64,000 nucleotides of DNA from the NCBI GenBank assembly GCA_029717555.1, contig JAMDHS010000057.1:62001-126000 (forward strand). The letters run 5' to 3'. The translations under genes were made by a program, and so were the position numbers. This stretch comes from Peribolospora baueri (lineage: Eukaryota; Basidiomycota; Peribolosporomycetes; Peribolosporales; Peribolosporaceae). Shown here in pieces: positions 55,656-64,000 of the stretch (within the stretch, counting starts at the first letter, position 1; every line of letters starts with the position of its first letter). The notes under the pieces were generated by a model that was given only the letters and a program-made list of their open reading frames with translations, was not told where the DNA came from and ran no database searches.

Positions 55656-56800
55656 TTGCGTTCGCTGACGCAAGGGATCGTCAGTATAATCCGCCTCTGC
55701 AGCCGTCTGCCGCGACCGCTGCCCATCTTCCTCCGCGTGCCCTCCCATGTCCATCCCGGGCGGTTGATCCGCGTTGCCGTGTTCGCTTCCAAGGGAAGTC
55801 GTGATGATGGCGGCGAGGGAGGCGAAAAAAAGCCACGTCCCGTCCTCATCAACTGTCACGGCGGCGCTTTCATTGGCGGCAAGTGCACGGACGACGAAAG
55901 AATGGTGTGCACTCGTCGCGAGAGAGCTGGACGCCGTGGTGCTCAGCGTTGACTATGGCGTCGCCCCTGAACAGCCGTTCCCCGCCGGTCTGGAGGTGAA
56001 TCCGGAGCGAGCCATGACGCATGAACCAACCATGCCCTTTGAATATCCTTTGCCTTCTGTCTGATCCTATTCGATTTCCTTTGACCTTCCTTCCTTCCTA
56101 AGGACGTCGAATCCGTCCTTCATCAGCTGCTCCTCCCGCACCCAAGCGCCGAAGCAGCCTTTCGGCCCCTCGCCTTGAACCTCGACCGCGGCCGCATGTC
56201 GCTCTGTGGATTCTCCGCCAGAGGTGCCCTCACTATCGCAGCGTCGTGCAATGACCTCTACCGAGACCGCGTCCGTTCCGTCCTTTCTACGGTGTCCTCG
56301 ACGTCTCCATACGCGCGTCTCAAAAGCCCATTCGGAACGACCTCATACCGGACTACCCTAGCAGCATGAAGCGGGGTGACCCGATGAACCGCGTTCTTGA
56401 GAAGCTTGTCGCCACATACTGCGACGACCATGGCGAGGTGTCCCGACAGAAGCGATGCTCGCCCGTGTTCACCGGACGTGAACGAGCTACCAAGGGAAGC
56501 TAACCATCATCGCGCCGGCTTGGGACCCGCTCTTGGACGAGGGGAATGAGGCTCGTGGAAAGGGTACTAGGCAGACCCGCCGTCGAAGATGACTTTTCTC
56601 CTCCTCTCGCCGTCGTCAATGATACGTCCGCCGCCGACGCTTCTGACGGCGTGCAGTGCTACTCGACAATCAGGGCTGAAGTGGACGGCGAGTTTGGGTC
56701 GCGCGTCACGCTCCATCTCTTCACGCGTTGTCTTCACGGGTGGAATATCCTCCCCCGCGTCTTCCTGCGGAAGGAAGCCGTCGCAAGCCAAAGAGGTCGC
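55656..56800 (+). pseudogene. Decayed alpha/beta hydrolase (HSL/lipase-esterase type)
   Basis: Pieces of one alpha/beta hydrolase-3 protein occur in order but in different frames. Oxyanion-hole block RPVLINCHGGAFIGGK near 55835-55885; LVARELDAVVLSVDYGVAPEQ near 55905-55975; an intron-like stretch from 55995 to about 56102; then DVESVLHQLLLPHP and nucleophile block LCGFSARGALTIA near 56200-56240 (family form GFSAGG, here Gly to Arg); PFYGVLDVSIR near 56285; the acid block TIIAPAWDPLLDEG near 56505-56545; and a His block (CLHGW) near 56735. At least three frame changes and one stop separate them, and the oxyanion-associated Gly is replaced, so the gene is probably inactive. The original substrate class (ester or lipid) is inferred from the HGG motif. 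Confidence 0.72.
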
Positions 56801-57270
56801 CTTGCAGATCGCTTTGGCCTTGAGAACGACGTGGCAGTCGAAAGACAAGGCGAGCTGACGATCATCCCTGTTTTCCCTGGCCGTTCTCGGATGACGCGAC
56901 CGACCAACCCCATCTCAGTGTACTTGTACTTTGTTCTTGGGAGCCTTTCCGGACGCTGCATCCAAAACCCCCCTCAGTGTACTCGTACTTGGTTTTCTTT
57001 ACCGAATCACAGGGCCAGTAGGACGCCCACCAGCTCATCATCGATTCCGTAAGACGCGAAGTTTATGGTCGGGTTCAAATAGATGATGGTCTTCTTACCC
57101 GAAACGAGCCTCCGCCAGTATTAATAATGCCTGCCGCAGGTGACCGGCACCCGGCCTCGCTCCCCCGTTCGCCATCCTAGTCGTTCACTCCGCTCGCGGC
57201 CACATTTTGGCGCAGAAGGACGTTTGTCAGGTCAAGACACGATACGGAACAGAGCCCGACTAGAGACGAG
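56801..57270. promoter_or_regulatory. Upstream region of GTR2
   Basis: This region lies between the hydrolase relic and the GTR2 start codon. No gene is supported. A duplicated short segment (CTCAGTGTACT.GTACTT) occurs at about 56911-56933 and 56974-56996. Confidence 0.3.
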
Positions 57271-59172
57271 ATGAGCCATGCTGCCCATGGCAGCGAGGCG
57301 AGCTTGGTGAGCAAGCAGAGCGGACCGGGGAGGACCGCCATCGGCGGTGACGCACATCGGACCAAGCTTCTCCTGTTGGGTTTGAGGAGGTGCGTGCGAG
57401 CGTGTCTGAAGAATTGAGCAGATAGACAGTGGGATCTTGTTGCCCGCGTATCTTTTACTGCTGGTGAGGAGGTGGTGTTTGGAATTTCTCACTTTCGAGT
57501 CTCGCTTGGCTCGGCGCACGCAGGAGCGGCAAGACGAGCATTCAGAAGGTCGTCTTCCACCGCATGGTCCCCAAGGACGCCCTGTTCCTGGAAAGCACCC
57601 TCCGGACGATCAGGACGGACATCGAGTGAGTGAGAGGTTCAAAGAGCGGTTCAAGAGGCCTTTGGTCGCTCAAGGCTTCCTGCCGCTCCTTCGCTCAGCT
57701 CTTTCGTAGACCTGCAGGTGTGGGACCTTCCCGGCCAGTCTTCGCTCGATTCGTTAAACCTGCCCTTCGCAGACGTGGGCGCCGTCATCTTCGTGGTGGA
57801 CGTGCAGGTACGCTAGCTACGTATCTCTGTCTTTGACTCGATCGCGCACGGCGTACGTTCATTCCCTTGCTCATGTTCCCCCTCCATCTCCATTATACCC
57901 GCGCACTCAGGACGACTACGTCGACGCACTCGCCAAGCTCGTCGACGGTGTCGCAAAGGCGCACTCGATCAATCCGGACATCAACTTTCACGTCTTCATT
58001 CACAAGGTTGACGGCCTTTCGGATGACTACAAGTACGGTCAGCATCCCCCACCTCCCTTCCTCTGTCTCGCGCCCGAAACCTTGCTTTGTGCTGACTCCA
58101 AGCCCATCCACGCCACAGACGCTCAACGGGATGTGGAACAGCGCGTAGCGAGTGAGATGGCGGACCGGAACATGGATCCGTCCATCCATCTCAGCTACGA
58201 CCTCACCAGTGTCTACGACTCGAGCATCTTTATTGCCGTCTCGAGAGCCATCCAGAAGCTCATCCCGCAAATGAGCACGTTGGAAAACTTGCTCAACACG
58301 CTTTGTACGGTGAATTTGGTGTCCCTTCCCATTGCATCAGCGTCGGAGCTCTCAGATGCGACCCCGTTTTTATGTCATCCCCTCGAGTGACTGACCTCAG
58401 CCCCTCCTCCCGCGTACTCCCACAACAGCACTCCAAGCTCGACAAAGCCTTTCTCTTTGACGTCTCCTCTCGCATTTACGTTGCCTCCGACGCCAGCCCA
58501 TTCGACGCGGCCACGTACGAAGTGTGCCACGAGTACGTGGATTTCCTGCTCGAGTTTAGCGAGCTCTATAAGTGAGTCCTACCTAGCCTATGCAAGGGTC
58601 TGTCTGGCCTTATCCGATGCGTGTGTGACGACATGTGACCCGCGATGGAGAGACGCCTCCCATGGAGCATCGTATCCACTCACCGACCGTCCCAACCTCT
58701 GGCTTTTCAGAAATCTTCGGCCGAATTCCCCCTCAATGTCATTGCCGTCCACCAGTGCGCCTCAAGTCACGGACATCTCGTCGACGCGAAGCGACGGGAC
58801 GACGGACGATGGGGGAGCAGCCAAGGAAGGCGGGCGATACGCCGACAGCGTCGCTCGCTTGACACCCGACACCACGCTCGGGTTTTGGCAAGTGAACAAG
58901 TGAGTGGGTCCGCTCCCTTTACTCCTTCTATCTCGCACGGCGGTGGCGCGCTGAATTGTTGACGAGCGCTCGCTCCGTCCCTCGCGTACCAAAACCGACG
59001 CGAACCGGACAGGCACCTCGCTCTCGTCGCCTTGTTGCGCACGGACACGTACGATCGTCAAGCGGGTCTGGTGGACTACAACGTCACCTTTTTCCGCAAG
59101 GCAGTTCAGGAGATGTTCGCCTTGGAGAAGGGGAAGGGCACCAGAGAGGGTGTCGACGTCGACGGGTGGTGA
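57271..59172 (+). CDS. GTR2: Rag-family GTPase Gtr2 (RagC/D orthologue)
   Basis: This is a 379-residue protein. Exons: 57271-57389, 57524-57625, 57699-57807, 57911-58037, 58119-58309, 58429-58571, 58711-58899 and 59013-59172. The GTPase motifs are RagC-like: G1 LLGLRRSGKTS (residues 36-45), GDP/GTP switch [20 protein letters not shown], and G4 [11 protein letters not shown] (HKVD instead of NKxD, as in RagC/D). [12 protein letters not shown] and [13 protein letters not shown] follow, then the C-terminal roadblock domain ([20 protein letters not shown] through [17 protein letters not shown]). Gtr2 pairs with Gtr1 at the vacuole and relays amino-acid status to TORC1 within the EGO complex. An acidic/Ser-rich loop ([16 protein letters not shown]) is inserted in the roadblock domain. 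The ATG at 57271 gives a 31-residue lead before G1. Confidence 0.93.
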
Positions 59173-60126
59173 GCTGTCGTTGTTAGCATTTGAAAGTATA
59201 CCATACCATGACGTCCACATGAGCCAAGCGGACAAGCCCAAAGATAAATGAGCGTTTTCGATTGCAGATGTTCCGGCGCTCCTAAACGCCCCATATGGAC
59301 TTTGCCCTGGTCGACTGTCATGAACTCGCCTGCAGCGTCTGGCGTCTGGCGTCCCACTTCCGTCGGTCCGAGCTTCCACGACGTTGCTACACTCCCATTC
59401 TGGCGCTTGAGAAAAAGTCGACAAGACAGGCCGTCGGTCGCAGTGAAAGGTCCCAGCAAGAAGCGCCAAAAACGTGTCGAGCAAGCGGTGGAGCCACACC
59501 GTCGCTTTCGTGACGGCAGCTACTGCTCTGCCACTCGCCTTTGTCCATGTTGTCCAGAGGCGCAATGGATGTATGAATGGATGGATGGCCCTTTTTAACA
59601 AAGGCGCTCGATCCACTGTCGCTCCTCTCTCCCCAGACCAAGTCCAGCCTGAACCATCTCCGACATTGGTCATTAGTAGGCAACAAAAAATAATAACAAA
59701 CCCATAAAAGGTGATTGGGAAGGAGAAGACGATGGCCGAACGTAGCAGATACGGGAACAGGTCGCTGGTCCATGACCCCTCGTCTTCTTTTCTCTTTTAT
59801 CTTTTCTCTAACACTCTGCTCCAGACCGTGAAATGAGCCAGCCAGCGACACATGCGCCAGGCACGGGCATCTCGGCGCAGAGTCATGAACGGACGGCACA
59901 CGCAGGGTAAAGAAAGAAGAGACAAACACAGTAAAGAGCAAAAAGAGAGAGCGGGAGAGAGAGAAAGAGAGAAAAGAAGAAAGGGCGAGCATTAGGATAA
60001 CGAGGCACGGAGGGTTCGCGAACGACGGCGACACGGGGTGAAGGAAGGCGAGACGAGAATGAGACGGAGCGACGCGAGGACGAGCGCGCCATGCCTCGCC
60101 CCCGCACTCCTGCTCGCTCGGACGGA
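59173..60126. other. Convergent intergenic region GTR2 / zinc-cluster gene
   Basis: About 950 bases lie between two convergent stop codons. Some purine-rich tracts occur (about 59910-59990). No supported gene. Confidence 0.35.
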
Positions 60127-63100
60127 TCATGAGAGCGAGCCGCTGGGAAAGTTGAACTCCAAGCCGGACAGGGTGTGCTGCATCATCGTCGGGCTCTGCT
60201 GCCTGCTCCCGCCAGGCGTCAACTGCCCGCCACCGCCTTCGTAGTTTCCAGCGGGCTGCATGACGACGCTCCCGTTGAGACCGTCGAACGGACCTCCGAG
60301 GCCGACCGGCAAGAGGCTCGACCACCAGCTGGAGTTGAGAAGCGCCTCCACGTTCTGCCCGCCCGCGGCGTACGCGGACGGAGAGGTGCACATGTTCAAA
60401 AAGTTCAGATCGCCTGCCGTGCCCGTCGTATCAGGCGGAATGGATGCCGCGGCGTCCACGGAAGCGTCGCCTGGGGCGGCAGAGCCGAAAGGGGCAGCTG
60501 AGGGATCGGTGGTCGCTGGGATATTCATGGAGGGTGTTGGGCCAGACGATGTCGCCGGACGGGACCCTTGGCCGCCTCCTTCGGTTGCTCCGTTCGCGTT
60601 TGCGTTCGCCTCAACCTCACCCTCACCCTCATCCTCGCCCGCACCCCCCGGCCCGGCCTCGGCGCGCCTTTCGGCGGCGACATGGTCCAAAGCCAAGTCC
60701 ATATCGACGTCGAAAGGCTGCGTCGGATCGACGGCACTTGAGACGGAAGGCCTCGCGTTCCGATTCGGCGTTACTTCGCCGCTCTTCGTCCCCGTCGTCG
60801 CCGAGTCGGACGTCTTGGCGTGGACGAGCGCCCTAAGGAAAGCGCTATACAACGAGGCCGTGTGCTGCTCGTTGACGGCACACCGCTCCAGGAGGTCAGC
60901 AACGTCGCTGACGAGGGAGATGATGGCCTCCTCGTTCACGTAGTTCTTGAACTGTGGGCGGATGAGCTGTGGGAAGCACGGACGAGAAAGAAAGCGCTCA
61001 TGAGCAAGCCACATCCTTCTGGCAGAGTACTACCGAAGCCGAAACGGAGAGCACAAGGACCACTTTGACCCACCTTCAGCAAGAACACGCTCGCATAAGA
61101 TATGGTGACGAACATTGAGTCCGTCGCGTACCTCAAAATGTCTGGAAGATCGTCCCTCGCAATGGTGACGACGGCCATGGCCGCTTGGTAGCACTTGGCA
61201 AAGTCTGTGTTAAGGACGTGAAAGCCGGTGGGCGAAAAAAAAAAAAAAAAAAAAAAAGTTAGTCAGTCGGTCGAGCGAAGGCGGAAAGGGCGAAAGACCA
61301 GAGCGAAATGGAGAGAAATGGAGGGAGACGCACACTGCGCGCGATCCAAGCTGGCCGTATCGTCCCCGTGGTCCAGCGCGCGCTGCAATCCGAACGAGTT
61401 GATGACGAGCACCGAGTAATGGAACCTGAAAGGCGCCTGCCGGAGGACGTAATACAGCACCCGCGTGTCCTGATCGCCGTCCGGAGAGAGCTCGGAGGCG
61501 AGACGCGAGTTGAAGAGCCCTCGTTCGGTCCACGTCTGGCGCCACTCTTCGAGCTGCTCATTGAATACGCCCAGCACGAGCGGGTAGTCGATGTCCGTGT
61601 TGAGGCCCGACACTGACGTGGTGGAGGAGTACAGAAAGTCGAGTTGCCGCGACTGCAAGCACGGGGGAGAGCGAAGAAAAAAAAAGGCCCCACACGATCA
61701 CCGCGATCAGCGACAGACAGACAACCTACGCAAACCTCCCTCAACAAGGAATCGACGCAGCGACGACTCACATGAATCCGCTGAGCCTCAACGAGAGCGG
61801 CGACGCCAATGTCCCAGGGCCTGCTGAGCCTCTGCTGGTACCAGTAGCGCGAATTACGGATGATCCAGTCCTCCCTGATCGTGTACGGCTTTCCCATCTG
61901 TGCCGAGAGCCTGCGGACGGACGGCAAAGGCGGGTGAGCGACAAGCGACGCGGGCTGTAAAAGAAAGGAGGGGAAAGAAAAGAGGAAAAAGATAAACGTA
62001 GGTGGAGGAACGAAACACTCACGAGCGATCGACGTTGAAACAGGTGTACCAGGTCCTCTCCCTGTTCAGGATCTCCCTCTCCCTGTCCAATACGGCCGGA
62101 TCGTCGCGGTGCGGGTTGCCAGGCAAGGTGGCCACGCTCTTGCGATGCAGGTTGAGGTCGGTGGCCATGCGAATGGCGACGCCGGAGAAGAGCCACGTCT
62201 TGTCCTCCTCGAACCTCTCCGCCGGCTGGCTCCACAAGGAGAGAAGGAGAAAGCCTTGCACGATCTCGACGGACTTGTAACCCCTGCTCATCACGTCAAA
62301 GGCCACCTTTTTAGCCAGCGCGAGGCACTTGGGGTGCAGTTCCGGACGCTGGGTATAGAATTTGCTGGCGACGGTGCAGACGCAGGTGAAGAGGAAAGGG
62401 GAGCGGGAGCAGATAAAGGTGGGCGTGTGCCACTCGGGATCGAGGAGGAGAAGGAAGAGAGAGCAGTTCTCGAAAAAGATCTTGAAGAGCGAGATGACCT
62501 CTTCGGACGAGACGATGCCCTGAGTGAGCAGGTCCGGCGGCATCTCTCGTTCGATGATGATCCGTCGCAGCGGCAGGATGGTCATCGGGCCTGTTCGAAG
62601 CCATCGATCAAGAAGGGGCCAGACCAGACGGCGCCGTTTGCGTTTGGCGTTCAGCGGACGATCCAGACAAAAAAAAAGGCTAGCCGTCTCTCGCTCTCCA
62701 CCCAACAATACGGAAACTCACCAGGTTTGAAATAAGTCTCGTTCGCGACGCCCAACTTCTTCTTCGGCATCCCGTCTTTCCCTTCTCCAGCGACGCCGGC
62801 GCCGCCGCCTTTGTCGCCCCCTTCGCTCTCGAGCCCAGGAGGAAGACTGGCCCTTCCTTTGCCCTTGCCCTTGCCTTTGCCGCCGCCGCCGCCGTCGATG
62901 TCCTCGCCCTGCTGGTCATCACCTCCCATCGCCATCGCGTCCTCCGCATTCGTCACGCTCGCAGCCCTGCCGACAGGCCTGAGCAAGCTGTTATTGATCG
63001 AACCGCTGGCGCCACCACCACCTCCTCCTCCTCCGGCGGTGTAACGCCTTTGCTTGCGGTGCGAGTTGTGCAGACTCGCCTCGGCGAGCAGGCCTAGCGG

Positions 63101-64000
63101 GTTGAGCGTGTTATCGGGGAGGGCGTGGAGGCGCGGGGAGGCGCGCCTGCGCTGGTGGGAGCCCTGGTGGCTCTGGGGCTGAGCGAGGCGCTGGGAATGG
63201 AGCGGGGAGGAGGCGGAAGAGGAGGCGAAGCTGCCTCCGAACGGTTGCGCGGACAGATAAGGGCCGGCACCGGCACCGGGTCCGGCGGGAGGCGAAGGTT
63301 GGTTGGGGTTGAACGTGAAGGCCGAAGGCGACAGGGACGTTCCGCCGGGGGAGGCCATGGAAAACACGGGGAAGCCACCTTGCGGGTGGGAACCTGGCGC
63401 GCTGAACGACGGGGTCAGGTGGCTGCGGTGCGAGTGCTGCGAGCCCGATGCTGGAGAGTGGTCATGCTGCTGGTCCATCACAGGCGATGGCGAGCGGGTC
63501 ACCATGCCGCCCGCCTGGGCGGCAAGACCCGGGTTCTTGATGGAGCGGAGGACGGTGTCGAGCGTCTTTTCCATCTTTTTCAGTGACTTGGCCATTGCTT
63601 CCGTTTTCCTGTCAAGAGAAGAGGCCACCGGACCATTTTCGTTCAACTCGCTGCCCTTTCGGTCGGCCACGTCGGCCCTGCCGACCAACCACTCACTTTA
63701 CGCTCTTCCTGCCACGATTGCTCTCCTCAAAGATACACTCGTGTCCGCCGTTCTTGCATCGCTTGCACGGAGGGCCGTTCTCAGCGCCTACGCAGCGCAT
63801 TTTCAGGCGGCGGCAGTTGGTGCATGCCCTGAGAGAAGGAAGAGGGGGGGCGAGAGCCAGGGTGGGCGACTAGGGTGAGCGACGTGACAGCTTGGGCGTA
63901 TGGAAAAGATTAAAAATAAAAAAAAATAAAAAAGGACTCCAAACTCACCTCGACCCCCTCGCCGGCTTGATCTTCTTCCCATCCGGGCCCACCTGCCGCT
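60127..64000 (-). CDS. Zn2Cys6 transcription factor with fungal-specific middle domain (5' end outside window)
   Basis: Visible exons: 64000(partial)-63949, 63828-63697, 63608-62722, 62590-62023, 61910-61772, 61652-61334, 61204-61074 and 60966-60127; the start codon lies beyond the window. The zinc cluster is complete in the second visible exon: ACTNCRRLKMRCV then PPCKRCKNGGHECIF, six Cys in the canonical spacing, followed by EESNRGRKS and a coiled-coil linker (SLKKMEKTLDTVLRSI). A long Gly/Ser/His-rich region comes next, then the fungal transcription factor domain (PF04082-like): FFENCSLFLLLLDPEWHTPT, KSVEIVQGFLLLSLWSQP, IRMATDLNLH, RTWYTCFNVDRSLSAQMGKP. The acidic, Gly/Asn-rich C-terminus may activate transcription. 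DNA target and regulon are unknown; the linker and cluster suggest a conserved basidiomycete family. Confidence 0.9.
61235..61257 (+). repeat. A23 homopolymer in an intron of the zinc-cluster gene
   Basis: There are 23 consecutive A on the plus strand (T23 on the coding strand), lying within intron 61333-61205 about 30-50 bases upstream of the 3' splice site. Confidence 0.95.

Noticed and set aside
1-64000. tRNA, rRNA or snoRNA genes
   Set aside because: I looked for B-box-like GGTTCRANYCC and paired arms by eye. The only near match (about 57070) has no tRNA-like context. A tRNAscan-SE and Infernal run would be decisive.

Overview
The window looks like nuclear DNA of a basidiomycete fungus. 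It is GC-rich and gene-dense, and its genes carry many short GT-AG introns of roughly 45-220 nt (3 to 18 coding exons per spliced gene). The proteome is yeast-like: SAGA Spt7, NAC beta, Gtr2, APC8/Cdc23, myosin II, GCP4, FSH1, mitochondrial mL58 and a GH47 mannosidase. High GC plus high intron density fits Pucciniomycotina (red yeasts and relatives, e.g. Microbotryomycetes) better than intron-poor smuts or lower-GC Tremellomycetes. This placement is inference from gene structure, not a database match.

Layout. 1-1.8 kb has no supported gene. 1.8-3.55 kb holds the 3' part of a LINE on the minus strand. 4.1-7.8 kb is an 18-exon sugar-porter MFS gene (+). 8.5-9.5 kb is a hemerythrin-domain gene (+). 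10.5-12.9 kb is a RING/TRAF-zinc-finger gene (-). 14.8-16.1 kb is a Vma22/CCDC115-like gene (-). 16.4-17.9 kb is an FSH1 serine hydrolase (-), divergent from SPT7 (+, 18.35-21.7 kb). 22.3-22.9 kb is mitochondrial ribosomal mL58 (-), divergent from EGD1/NAC beta (+, 23.2-24.3 kb). 25.9-29.5 kb is gamma-tubulin complex component 4 (-). 30.1-33.1 kb is a GH47 alpha-mannosidase (-), divergent from thioredoxin (+, 33.9-34.8 kb). 35.5-42.8 kb is one intronless 2,439-residue low-complexity protein with a polyQ tract (-). 43.6-49.2 kb is myosin II (-). 50.5-51.3 kb is a very acidic small protein (-). 52.6-55.3 kb is APC8/CDC23 (+). 55.65-56.8 kb is a decayed alpha/beta hydrolase. 57.3-59.2 kb is GTR2 (+). 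60.1 kb to the window end is a Zn2Cys6 transcription factor (-) whose 5' end lies outside.

The genes are mostly unrelated housekeeping functions: chromatin and transcription (SPT7, the zinc-cluster factor), co-translational chaperoning (NAC), cytoskeleton (GCP4, myosin II), cell-cycle ubiquitination (APC8), TORC1 signalling (GTR2), V-ATPase assembly (VMA22), ER glycan trimming (GH47) and redox (thioredoxin). There is no operon-like module. The only possible links are shared divergent promoters (FSH1/SPT7, mL58/EGD1, GH47/TRX).

I see no clearly new biological system. The most distinctive observations are: a first thioredoxin intron that is a multiple of three and stop-free, so that retaining it would add a basic presequence-like leader; a near-exact exon duplication in the myosin tail; a six-nucleotide first coding exon in SPT7; and a giant intronless disordered protein with a nearly pure CAA polyQ tract. 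All exon coordinates come from reading splice signals and checking reading phase by hand. No alignment or transcript data were available.
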